Source: Neptunomonas qingdaonensis
Lineage (GTDB): Bacteria > Pseudomonadota > Gammaproteobacteria > Pseudomonadales > Balneatricaceae
Assembly: GCF_900113275.1 (NCBI RefSeq)
Contig: NZ_FOOU01000001.1
Location: forward strand, 310,001 to 374,000
Direction: 5' to 3'
Length of the DNA: 64,000 nucleotides
Under the pieces are notes generated by a model that was given only the letters and a program-made list of their open reading frames with translations, made no database searches and was not told the DNA's origin. The position numbers and the translations under genes were made by a program. Every line of letters begins with the position of its first letter. Position 1 is the first letter of the stretch. Positions 1-6,944 of this stretch are shown here, piece by piece.

Positions 1-1
1 T

Positions 2-61
2 CAAAAACTACACAGCAGTAAGACCGAGAATGGCAAGGATTTACTCGATCAGCTTGAATAA
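2..61 (+). CDS. Possible C-terminal end of a truncated CDS at the window edge
   Basis: An open frame enters from the left edge and stops at a TAA, giving a polar 19-residue tail rich in K, D and E that ends in DLLDQLE. This is the most protein-like of the three plus frames here. Too little is visible to name a product, and it could be chance. Confidence 0.25.
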   Translation, partial: QKLHSSKTENGKDLLDQLE

Positions 62-162
62 AAAATGATTACTTTTTTAATCATTTATCTCAACCATCAC
101 TAGGTTAGGTATCCATTACTAACGCTCGGTATCCGACGGTTTGCCGTTTACTATATAGAGGT

Positions 163-254
163 GTTACCGGTGAGGGTGGTGCTGTTGCTGGTGGGGCGGT
201 TATCTCTGTGGTACCGGGCTAGGTAACGTTGCTAATGCTGTCATCGGCGCTTAA
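163..254 (+). pseudogene. Frameshifted fragment of a small lipoprotein gene
   Basis: Bases 190-240 align with 4411-4462, inside the intact small lipoprotein gene at 4327-4506, with roughly 80% identity. The fragment encodes GGAVISVVP, then loses one base near 221-226 and meets a TAG; in the shifted frame it continues GNVANAVIGA to a TAA. No start codon or lipobox remains. I read it as a decayed paralogue of the downstream gene. Whether it arose by local duplication or came with a second element copy cannot be told from this. Confidence 0.6.
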
Positions 255-262
255 GTCAAGCG

Positions 263-295
263 AAAGCACCACAATAGGCTCATGTGCGGTGCTTT
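263..295. terminator. Hairpin, probable bidirectional terminator
   Basis: The arms AAAGCACC (263-270) and GGTGCTTT (288-295) are perfectly complementary, with a short T-rich tail on the plus side. It lies downstream of the minus-strand gene ending at 326 and of the plus-strand pseudogene, so it could serve both. Confidence 0.5.
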
Positions 296-325
296 TATGT
301 GTCTGGCGGGAAGGGATTCAGTGGG

Positions 326-1387
326 TTAGCTTGGCAGCTCTTGATAATAGAGGTTGAGCACTCTAATCATTTCTTTCGCACATTCTTCAATAAGCGAAAT
401 TTCCGTATCAAAACCGACAGAAGTAATTATGTCGCTGACAATTAAAGGCGAATCGTTATTTAGAAAATGTGCAATATTGTTCCTAAACTCTGGTGTGAAG
501 CGATCATCAAATACCGTTTTAATAGATTCCCCTCTAAGATCATTAGCTACCGTATTTTGATAATCGATGTCAGGTACTAAAATTTTATACCTGGCGATAT
601 TAATATCTAACTCTTTACATTTTTTAAATATAGCTGGAATCAAGTGTTGGTATGCACCTTCTAGTATTTTATATAAGCATAGAAATTTATAGAAAGGACT
701 TCCGGAGTTTTTTGATTCTCGATATAACGCATATAAAGGGTGCATCTCAATTGGATACGACAACTCACCTATATTTAATAAAACGTTTTTGTACGGACTT
801 ACAAAAGATATTGTTTCTATATTGTTGTTTATGTCAATACAAGATACCAAATTGATATGTATTGGGATATTTCCTATGAAACTAACGTAATCTAAAAAAG
901 GGGCTGTAATATTTGAGAATATCTTTCTTGCCTCTTGTTGTGATGTTGCTAGGCAATTAAAAATTATTTGTATAAGCTCATTTTTTTCATTTTTCAGAAT
1001 ATCAACATCTCCCATTTGAGTTGAAAACTTTATCATATCGTGATGTTCAGACACATTCATATACGAACAGCCATTGTTTTTGTCTAATTTAGTCGATACG
1101 TTCCCTTTTATACCTGAATCTTTCCCAAGAAAACCAACTATTTTGAAAGACCTTAGATTAATATCTTCTTGTTTTTCAATATACTTTTTATTATGACTTT
1201 TAAAAAGCGCTTCAATATGGAGCTCTATGAGTTGACCGGGACGACCTAAACTTTCCAATTGAATGCTGGTTGATGCCCCTTCTTCTTTAGAGACGCTTTT
1301 TAATAAAGTATGCTCTCTTTTTCCAGTTATAGGTTTTGAGGAACTGCTTCGTTTAAAGCCTTTTTTACTCTTACGGTTCCTTGCCAT
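326..1387 (-). CDS. Hypothetical protein, 353 aa, accessory
   Basis: I do not recognise this protein. It starts at an ATG with an AAGGA ribosome site about 6 bases upstream. The first 20 or so residues are very basic (many K, R and S), with no signal peptide or membrane segment. The C-terminal third is helical and contains a FRNNIAHFL stretch (about residue 300); an R-N-x-I-A-H pattern also occurs in some poorly characterised bacterial proteins, including MauJ-like ones, but that link is only a suggestion. It is markedly AT-rich with many AAT, ATA and AAA codons, unlike the core genes from 5.6 kb onward, which suggests acquisition by transfer. No neighbour indicates its job. Confidence 0.7.
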   Translation of the reverse strand: MARNRKSKKGFKRSSSSKPITGKREHTLLKSVSKEEGASTSIQLESLGRPGQLIELHIEALFKSHNKKYIEKQEDINLRSFKIVGFLGKDSGIKGNVSTKLDKNNGCSYMNVSEHHDMIKFSTQMGDVDILKNEKNELIQIIFNCLATSQQEARKIFSNITAPFLDYVSFIGNIPIHINLVSCIDINNNIETISFVSPYKNVLLNIGELSYPIEMHPLYALYRESKNSGSPFYKFLCLYKILEGAYQHLIPAIFKKCKELDINIARYKILVPDIDYQNTVANDLRGESIKTVFDDRFTPEFRNNIAHFLNNDSPLIVSDIITSVGFDTEISLIEECAKEMIRVLNLYYQELPS

Positions 1388-1617
1388 TATCGATTCCTTT
1401 TAAATTTGATTCACATAAGTATTAGCCTACCCCGTTAGACCTGTGTTAAAAATTCTTTTCACTTCTTTTTCGTATCAACATCGTCCTTGCTCAAAAATTC
1501 GTTTGAAAGCAGGTGCCTGCGATAATCTTGGTAAGTCGGAAGGCTATAAAGCTAAGTCCGGTGAGACCAACGGGTTTCTCAGTTTAAGAAGTGCAGAGGC
1601 GCACGCTCAGCAAATAA
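1388..1617. other. Non-coding stretch, nothing recognised
   Basis: This lies between the start of the 353-aa gene and the terminator of the lipoprotein operon. A 75-codon plus-strand frame crosses it (1443-1670) but runs through the hairpin at 1620-1654, has no ribosome site and resembles nothing I know. The promoter of the minus-strand gene at 1387 probably lies here, but I could not pick it out with confidence. Confidence 0.4.
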
Positions 1618-1619
1618 AC

Positions 1620-1654
1620 AACCCCCTGCCTTTTATAACTAAAGGCAAGGGGTT
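1620..1654. terminator. Hairpin terminator of the lipoprotein operon
   Basis: Arms at 1620-1632 and 1642-1654 can form a 13-pair stem with one C-A mismatch around a 9-base loop. It lies just beyond the 3' end of the minus-strand lipoprotein/small-peptide operon. Confidence 0.5.
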
Positions 1655-1707
1655 ATATGCATTAGCTTAAACAATTTAAGCAACATATTAGATACTGGTA
1701 TGCGGCA

Positions 1708-1785
1708 TCAAGGGCTCGGTGCATAAAAATATAAAGCAAGGGCTATCAGCAGCAGCGCAAACGTAATTAAGCCAAGCTTTCTCAT
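1708..1785 (-). CDS. Small single-pass membrane peptide, 25 aa
   Basis: An ATG overlaps the stop of the upstream lipoprotein gene as ATGA, the usual sign of translational coupling. The frame encodes a 25-residue peptide: a basic start (MRKLG), one hydrophobic helix of about 16 residues rich in L, A and I, and a short YAPSP tail. That composition fits a single-span inner-membrane miniprotein. A hairpin terminator follows about 50 bases later. The function is unknown. Chance is possible at this length, but the overlap and the clean amphiphilic pattern argue for a real gene. Confidence 0.45.
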   Translation of the reverse strand: MRKLGLITFALLLIALALYFYAPSP

Positions 1786-2237
1786 CTCGGATCCTTAATA
1801 AGTCTATGGGGGTAACCATACACAAGGATGACACGATCCCCTTTACTGAATACCTCCTCACCGCTGTTTACTTGGGCTACTGTGAGTAATAGACCTGCTT
1901 CAGATTCGATGACATATTCAGTTCCGTCATAAGTTTTACCATTAGCCTCTAGAAGGTCGCCAACAACAGCTCCTGCAATTATTCCAGCGATCAAAGCTGT
2001 GGCACTGTCAGAATTATCAAGAGCCATTGCCCCACCTAATGCACCACCAGCGTTTGCGCCAGATCCAGAGGTTTGTTGAGCTATAATAACTGGATTGGCA
2101 GATAAAACTAACGCCGCAACAGACCTTTGTGCATTTCCAATACTTTGGACACGATACCTACCAACACCATCTGTAACGCATGATGTAAGAATGATCGAGC
2201 AAAGCGCAATTATTGATAAGCGTGAAATGCTAAACAC
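1782..2237 (-). CDS. Glycine-rich lipoprotein, 151 aa
   Basis: The N-terminus is a lipoprotein signal: a hydrophobic core followed by the lipobox LTSC, with the lipidated cysteine at residue 20. The middle (about residues 60-95) is a glycine/alanine-rich stretch with GGALGG and AGIIAGAVVG, like the glycine-zipper segments of SlyB/17-kDa-antigen type outer-membrane lipoproteins. The C-terminal part is predicted to be beta-rich and soluble. It begins two bases after the stop of the upstream lipoprotein gene, so the two are co-transcribed and probably work together at the cell envelope. Family resemblance is by composition only; no precise function can be given. Confidence 0.75.
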   Translation of the reverse strand: MFSISRLSIIALCSIILTSCVTDGVGRYRVQSIGNAQRSVAALVLSANPVIIAQQTSGSGANAGGALGGAMALDNSDSATALIAGIIAGAVVGDLLEANGKTYDGTEYVIESEAGLLLTVAQVNSGEEVFSKGDRVILVYGYPHRLIKDPR

Positions 2238-2239
2238 GC

Positions 2240-2794
2240 TTACTCACCTTTAAATACAGGCTTGGAAATATCAGAGCTATCCAATGTATTAATAAAGTCA
2301 GCTATGTTGTTTCTGACCGCCCTGTTCCAAGATTCAACTGCACGCGCCATACCCAAAAAAGCATAATCAAAAGGAACAACGCCTTCACTTGATATTTGTT
2401 GTGTGAAAATAAGGTCGCCAGTATTTCTATCAACCATCTCGTAAATTGCTGAAACACGAGTTGTCATGGATGCGCCACCAGCAGGGACGTCGAATTCAGT
2501 AATTCGAACTGAGAGGTTGACCTTCTTCTCCATGTCGTCTCTGAAAACTAGAGATCTATTCAAAGCATCCTGAAGCGACTCTTTCCAAAGAGGTGGAATG
2601 GTTGCGTTCGCCTCAACCTTACTTTGCTGTGACTGCGGAGCAAAGCCTACAGTTAAAGATTTAAGCTCAACATCTTTCCTGTTATCAACCATTCCTACGT
2701 CTTGAACCGTGAAATCAACAGGAGGTACGCTCGTGCACCCAGTTACGATAAAAACACTCAAGATAGAAATAAAGGCGAGAGACTTCCATTGCAT
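2240..2794 (-). CDS. Envelope lipoprotein, 184 aa
   Basis: I chose the ATG at 2794 because GAGGAG sits 8 bases upstream and the protein then begins directly with a lipoprotein signal (MQWKSLAF..., lipobox VTGC, cysteine at about residue 20). The longer frame starting at 2869 would bury that signal. The mature part is a mixed alpha/beta soluble domain with a conserved-looking strand LSVRITEFDVPAGG near the middle; it resembles small uncharacterised lipoproteins annotated only as hypothetical. It is the first gene of an operon with the glycine-rich lipoprotein and the 25-aa peptide. No catalytic motif is visible. Confidence 0.7.
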   Translation of the reverse strand: MQWKSLAFISILSVFIVTGCTSVPPVDFTVQDVGMVDNRKDVELKSLTVGFAPQSQQSKVEANATIPPLWKESLQDALNRSLVFRDDMEKKVNLSVRITEFDVPAGGASMTTRVSAIYEMVDRNTGDLIFTQQISSEGVVPFDYAFLGMARAVESWNRAVRNNIADFINTLDSSDISKPVFKGE

Positions 2795-3151
2795 AATTAA
2801 CTCCTCAATAAAAAAATAAGTTATGCATAGATGATTCGTTTTAGATCGTATTTCTATACATAAGCTCAAAATAGCTTCTTAAATACCGTATCGAAGCTAA
2901 GAAAAATAGGACCTGATACAAAGTCAAATATATCAATAAGTTAGATTGTTATTGAATGAGGGGAAATTAGCAGCAAGCGCATTGTTTGAATATAGGAATA
3001 ATTCCTAAATTCACCTGTAATGATAAATAAATTCTTGGCCAATTTCGTACTAAAAAAGCTGTACATTGAACGGGGTAAGACACTTTTGGGGCGATGCCCG
3101 GTTGCGGGAATACCTGTTTTTCTAAAGTGGGTTTTTGAAAGTAACAATAGC
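2795..3151. other. Intergenic stretch, no convincing gene
   Basis: This lies upstream of the lipoprotein operon and should contain its promoter. A 74-codon minus frame (2941-3165) has no ribosome site and is probably chance. A short GGGCGATGCCC palindrome is present near 3090. Nothing else was identified before the repeat at 3152. Confidence 0.4.
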
Positions 3152-3245
3152 CACAATCTGGTCACACTGCCGCAGCATAATCCACTGTGACCGCTTCTCC
3201 TCCGGATTTCGTTGCGATCACCTAAGTATGATGAGGTCTGGAGAT
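3152..3245. repeat. 94-bp direct repeat, copy A
   Basis: This matches 3931-4024 over 94 bases with about 10 differences and no gaps. It contains an imperfect palindrome, GGTCACACTG ... CACTGTGACC, around a 13-base centre, and an identical 3' block (CCTAAGTATGATGAGGTCTG). The two copies enclose one gene. Confidence 0.85.
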
Positions 3246-3374
3246 TGCCGCTATCTACTAAATGGTAATAAAATCAAACGATTGATTTTGATGTATTGTG
3301 TAATATAAGTAGATTTTAAATTGATGTATATGTATAAACAATCCCGCATTTAAATTAGATGGTACTGTTTTAAT

Positions 3375-3929
3375 ATGGAAGTGATAACAACGATGGATGG
3401 TGTATTAGACTCACTTGTAGGGGTTTTATCTGGGGATTTTGGTGCAGCCATATTTGGGGCTTTTGTGGGCGCAGGAGTTACCTCATATTTAATTATGCGG
3501 CATGAGATTATTCGTGAAAGAAAAAAGCGCAGCCTAGATCTTATTCAGGAATACACCTCTCCCGATTTTATTCAAATTAGGAATGATGCTGGGCGTACTC
3601 TTAAAGCTTTGAAACCAAAAGACGGTCTAGATGATTCTATGCCTTCATGGAGTCAATTACATGATGAGCTCTCTCAAGATGACTGGCAAAAAATTTCTAA
3701 AATTGAGCACTTTTTCAAAAAGTTAGATTTTCTGCTGTTTGTTGGCGAGCTAGATAAAGAGTACATAGACAAGTATTTCAGAAAAGAGTATTGGCATTGG
3801 CAAGATAGGTATTTCACGGCCATTAATAATGCCTCAGAAAACGGTAATACCGAAAAGAGTAATGGCGAAAATGTGCACTTTAAGTGTATTCATAAAGTTG
3901 TGACGAAACCAGATAAGAACACCCATTAG
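3375..3929 (+). CDS. Membrane-anchored hypothetical protein, 184 aa
   Basis: One hydrophobic segment (about residues 20-44, FGAAIFGAFVGAGVTSYLIM) is followed by a basic stretch (RHEIIRERKKRS) and a helical, charged cytoplasmic domain. The layout resembles DUF4760-like proteins: an N-terminal anchor plus a helical bundle with several W/Y-rich helices (KEYWHWQDRYF). The function is unknown. The stop codon is almost in contact with repeat copy B, and copy A lies 129 bases before the start, so the gene looks like the cargo of a small repeat-bounded unit. Accessory status is inferred from the repeats and its AT-rich composition. Confidence 0.65.
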   Translation: MEVITTMDGVLDSLVGVLSGDFGAAIFGAFVGAGVTSYLIMRHEIIRERKKRSLDLIQEYTSPDFIQIRNDAGRTLKALKPKDGLDDSMPSWSQLHDELSQDDWQKISKIEHFFKKLDFLLFVGELDKEYIDKYFRKEYWHWQDRYFTAINNASENGNTEKSNGENVHFKCIHKVVTKPDKNTH

Positions 3930-3930
3930 G

Positions 3931-4024
3931 CACAAACTGGTCACAGTGCCGCAGCATAACCCACTGTAACCGCTTCTCAACCGGATTTCAGTGTGATTAC
4001 CTAAGTATGATGAGGTCTGGAGAT
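3931..4024. repeat. 94-bp direct repeat, copy B
   Basis: This is the partner of 3152-3245. Its palindrome is GGTCACAGTG ... CACTGTAACC. It begins one base after the stop of the membrane-anchored gene, and unlike copy A it leads within about 50 bases into a tRNA 3' end. A shorter third trace (21 bases, about 80% identity) lies at 4225-4245. Confidence 0.85.
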
Positions 4025-4076
4025 CGTTGCTTACAGAACCTTTGAGAGCGTTCTAAGCCCGGTTTCCGATCCTGTT

Positions 4077-4108
4077 GGTCGGGGGTTCGACTCCCTCCAA
4101 GCGCGCCA
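4077..4108 (+). repeat. tRNA 3'-end fragment (probably tRNA-Arg), putative att site
   Basis: The bases fit the 3' part of a tRNA: a five-pair T-stem (GGGGG/CCCTC, one G-T pair) around the loop TTCGACT, then the acceptor 3' strand CAAGCGC, discriminator G and encoded CCA. The matching acceptor 5' strand (GCGCTTG) and the D and anticodon arms are absent from the preceding 50 bases, so this is not a working tRNA gene. GCGC-type acceptors with discriminator G are typical of bacterial tRNA-Arg. Elements that integrate into tRNA 3' ends leave exactly such copies at the far boundary. Confidence 0.65.
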
Positions 4109-4326
4109 TTTCTACTCCTTAGTTTTACTTCTCTAAGTCTCTGTTTTTTCTGATTAACCTACTACACTTCCTCCCAAGCTGCGGCGTACCCTCAATCATT
4201 TTCGAATGAATAATCCTCTATGGTCACAATTTGATCACAGTGCCGGTGTATTGCTGTCCGCAGGAGTAGGGTTGTCTTTCTGAATTCACCCTTTCAATTG
4301 CTTTGTATGAACTGGATGGTTAACAC
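4109..4326. other. Intergenic stretch with a partial third repeat
   Basis: This is a pyrimidine-rich, non-coding region. Bases 4225-4245 are a 21-base trace of the 94-bp repeat (the part around GATCACAGTGCCG). No other gene or terminator was identified. The promoter of the small lipoprotein gene probably lies near the right end. Confidence 0.4.
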
Positions 4327-4506
4327 ATGAAACCCCTTATTATAGTTTTACTGGCGCTCTCTCTGCAGGGCTGTTTCTTAACAAAAGTTGTAACAGTGCC
4401 GATGCGTGTTGGCGGGGCGGTTATCTCTGTGGTGCCAGTGGTGGGTAATGTTGCTGATGCTGCTATTGATACGACGGCTGATGTTATTGATTTGGTGCCA
4501 CTGTAA
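4327..4506 (+). CDS. Small lipoprotein, 59 aa
   Basis: This encodes a short protein with a clear lipoprotein signal (MKPLIIVLLALS, lipobox LQGC, cysteine at residue 16). The remaining 43 residues are mostly V, A and G with a few charges, ending DVIDLVPL. It resembles the NF038104 type of very small gammaproteobacterial lipoproteins, whose function is not known. A frameshifted relative lies at 163-254. The ribosome site is weak (GGATGG about 8 bases upstream). The coding call rests on the intact lipobox and on conservation with the broken copy. Confidence 0.6.
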   Translation: MKPLIIVLLALSLQGCFLTKVVTVPMRVGGAVISVVPVVGNVADAAIDTTADVIDLVPL

Positions 4507-4614
4507 GGCTGTTTACGTTATTCGTATGCGTAAGTCGGTGCGTCACTAGCAGATTTTAAATTGTCTGCTACATTCAATGTGCTTGTAATACACTCTGAAT
4601 ATTAGGATGTTCGT

Positions 4615-5490
4615 ATGTCACGGAAAAGACGCTCCTCACCGCTTGAAGATCTTATGGATATAGCATCAACATTGCCTTACTGGGTGAGCTTGATCTTAGC
4701 CGTGATTAGTTATTTTGTGTTACATCACTTTGCCAGTCAGGCGCCCACTCCGGAGATGCAAGCCGGCAGTTACGTACCGCAAAACATGACACGAATAATG
4801 TTTCAGCCTTTCTTGATGGCCATGCAATATTTAGTGCCTTTCGTGTTTTGTCTGGGGGCCGCTATCTCAGCCATTAAAGCGTTTAAGGGGCGTCGTTTAG
4901 CTGAGAAATACGTTTCAACAGATTCCAAACAGACAGTTACTACAAACCCTCAGAATAGGGGTAAACCTACTGATGCCATGAATTGGCAGCAGTTTGAGTT
5001 ATTGGTAGGTCAGGCTTTTCGTTTGCAGGGCTATAGAGTCATCGATGGCGGAGAGGTTGGCGCTGATGGTGGTGTCGATGTTTACTTGAAAAAGGACGGT
5101 GAAACCTTCTTTGTGCAGTGTAAACATTGGAAGGCAAAGAGCGTGGGTGTCTCGGTTATACGTGAGCTCTACGGTGTTATTGCTGCTGCCGGTGTTAAAG
5201 GTGGTTTTGTTGTCACGTCCGGCTATTTCACGGCAGAGGCGATTACCTTTTCCAAAGGCAAGAAGCTCGGACTCATCGATGGGCCAAAGCTGAAGAAAAT
5301 GATTTTGGCTGCAAAGAAAGCTACCCCAGAAAGCGCGTTAGAAGAGCCTGAAACCACGCCTGAGACGCCGGTTTGTCCAGCATGTGCATCTAGTATGGTG
5401 AAACGTAAAGCGAGAAAGGGTGCGAATGCGGGCAATGAGTTCTGGGGGTGTTCTCAGTTTCCAAAATGCCGAGGGATTACTCAGATATGA
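4615..5490 (+). CDS. Membrane-tethered Mrr-like restriction endonuclease-fold protein with zinc ribbon
   Basis: Three parts are visible in 291 residues. Residues 22-40 and 68-87 are two membrane helices. Residues 123-230 are an Mrr_cat-type PD-(D/E)xK nuclease domain, with the FELL glutamate (E128), GADGGVDV (D151, D155) and the QCK core (168-170) all present. Residues 254-286 are a topoisomerase-type zinc ribbon with cysteines at 254, 257, 279 and 285. Members of this family act on DNA, some on methylated DNA, but the substrate here is unknown. It stands alone without a methyltransferase, next to an island boundary, which fits a defence or DNA-quality role; that is inference. Confidence 0.85.
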   Translation: MSRKRRSSPLEDLMDIASTLPYWVSLILAVISYFVLHHFASQAPTPEMQAGSYVPQNMTRIMFQPFLMAMQYLVPFVFCLGAAISAIKAFKGRRLAEKYVSTDSKQTVTTNPQNRGKPTDAMNWQQFELLVGQAFRLQGYRVIDGGEVGADGGVDVYLKKDGETFFVQCKHWKAKSVGVSVIRELYGVIAAAGVKGGFVVTSGYFTAEAITFSKGKKLGLIDGPKLKKMILAAKKATPESALEEPETTPETPVCPACASSMVKRKARKGANAGNEFWGCSQFPKCRGITQI

Positions 5491-5570
5491 TCGCTGAATG
5501 TGAAAGTTATATTGCAAAAAATAAAAGTGCGCTTGATAAGCGGCTTAAAGCTATCCAGGAATACTCCTGA
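5487..5570 (+). CDS. Possible 27-aa ORF overlapping the nuclease gene
   Basis: An ATG overlaps the stop of the nuclease gene as ATGA and opens a 27-residue, lysine-rich helical frame (MIAECESYIAKNK...). The overlap suggests translational coupling, and the terminator at 5586 follows directly. There is no homology I can recall, so it may be chance. Confidence 0.25.
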   Translation: MIAECESYIAKNKSALDKRLKAIQEYS

Positions 5571-5585
5571 ATAGTAGAAAAGTGC

Positions 5586-5609
5586 GGGCCAGCAACCTAC
5601 TGCTGGCCC
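5586..5609. terminator. Strong bidirectional terminator
   Basis: A perfect 9-pair GC-rich stem, GGGCCAGCA (5586-5594) with TGCTGGCCC (5601-5609), surrounds a 6-base loop. It lies between the convergent nuclease and MFS genes. Confidence 0.8.
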
Positions 5610-5664
5610 TGTTTAGTGGATATGATCAGGCAGCACATCCCAAATGCTTGCTTTATGTCTCTGC

Positions 5665-6846
5665 TTAGACAGGCGCTGCCATTCGCATATCACGGTTATC
5701 TAAGAAGCCAGATAAGCGAGTTAGAATTAATGCGAGAACAACTATCAGCGAGCCGATCCAGGGTGTATCCATCAGCGTCATATCTTCGACAATGTAACCT
5801 CCAATGTAAGCACCAAAAGCAATCCCAACGTTGAAGGCGGCGATATTTAGGCCCGAGGCAACATCAACCGCGTGCGGCGTGTGCTTCTCAGCCAGCTGTA
5901 CGACATAAACCTGCAAGCCTGGTACGTTGCCGAAAGCAAAGGCCCCCCAGATCAACATGGTAAGTGCCGCCGTTATTTGATTACCAGCGGTAAAGGTGAA
6001 GGCAAGCAACGTCAGCGCTAATAAAGTGAAGATGATGTGCAATGCCCGGACCGGTCCCATTCGGTCAGCCAGTTTACCACCCCAGATATTACCGATAGCT
6101 ACCGATACGCCATAGAAAACCATTAGCATGGCTATTGAACTTGGGGCATAGCCGGAGACCTGCTCAAGGATTGGCGCTAAAAAAGTGAAAGCGACAAAGG
6201 TGCCACCGTAACCGACTGCGGTTATGCAGTAGACCAGTAGCAGGCGTGGTTGTGTTAGCGCGTTCAGTTGTTCCGCCAGTCGAGGAGTTCTTCCTTGTTT
6301 CAGGTTGCTTGGGATCAGCAGAGCACTACCGATCAGAGCAACCAGCCCTAGGATTGAAACCACAAGGAAGGTGGTACGCCAGCCGAACGCCTGGCCAATC
6401 CAGGTACCCAGCGGTACGCCCGTTACCAAAGCAACGGTCAGGCCAGTAAACATAATCGCTATGGCGCTGGCTTCTTTCTCCTTAGGAACCAAACTAGTCG
6501 CGATGGTTGATCCGATCGAGAAGAATACCCCATGAGCCAGACCCGTGAGTATCCGTGCAGCGATTAACGAATCATAACTGGGTGCCATCCATGCCAGTAG
6601 GTTGCCAGCGATAAAGAGCGCCATTAATGATAGCAGTACCGATTTGCGGTTCCAGCGACCTGTTAGTGCGGTTAATACTGGGGCACCGATAGCGACGCCT
6701 AGTGCATAAAGACTCACCAGCAAACCGGCAGAGGGTAAGGACACACCCAGATCCTGGGCAATAGTAGGAACTAGACCGACGATAACAAATTCGGTTGTTC
6801 CTATCGCGAAGGCGCTCAGCGTGAGCGCAAGTAAAGCAATAGGCAT
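5665..6846 (-). CDS. MFS transporter, DHA1 family (AraJ/YdhP-like)
   Basis: This is a 393-residue protein with about 12 hydrophobic helices, the usual size for drug:H+ antiporter family 1 carriers. The first helix has ALTLSAFAIGTTEFVIVGLVP, characteristic of the AraJ/YdhP/SotB branch; the loop 2-3 signature appears as LTGRWNRKSVLL. Such inner-membrane carriers export sugars, arabinose-like compounds or drugs by proton exchange; the substrate cannot be read from sequence. It is divergent from a LysR regulator with 98 bases between starts, a common arrangement in which the regulator controls the exporter. Confidence 0.9.
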   Translation of the reverse strand: MPIALLALTLSAFAIGTTEFVIVGLVPTIAQDLGVSLPSAGLLVSLYALGVAIGAPVLTALTGRWNRKSVLLSLMALFIAGNLLAWMAPSYDSLIAARILTGLAHGVFFSIGSTIATSLVPKEKEASAIAIMFTGLTVALVTGVPLGTWIGQAFGWRTTFLVVSILGLVALIGSALLIPSNLKQGRTPRLAEQLNALTQPRLLLVYCITAVGYGGTFVAFTFLAPILEQVSGYAPSSIAMLMVFYGVSVAIGNIWGGKLADRMGPVRALHIIFTLLALTLLAFTFTAGNQITAALTMLIWGAFAFGNVPGLQVYVVQLAEKHTPHAVDVASGLNIAAFNVGIAFGAYIGGYIVEDMTLMDTPWIGSLIVVLALILTRLSGFLDNRDMRMAAPV

Positions 6847-6944
6847 AGGTTTTCCCCGTAATATTCAATTGACGAGGAGATTTTAATCGCGAATACTTAT
6901 GCGAAAAATAGCATTAATAACAAATTACTTTTAAGAAAAATGCA

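Noticed and set aside
1443-1670. 75-codon plus-strand ORF
   Set aside because: It reads through the hairpin at 1620-1654, has no ribosome site and no recognisable sequence.
3152-4024. Insertion sequence
   Set aside because: The repeats are direct rather than terminal inverted, and the enclosed gene has no transposase features.
4033-4108. Complete tRNA gene ending at 4108
   Set aside because: The acceptor 5' strand and D-arm are missing and the expected anticodon stem does not pair, so only the 3' end is present.
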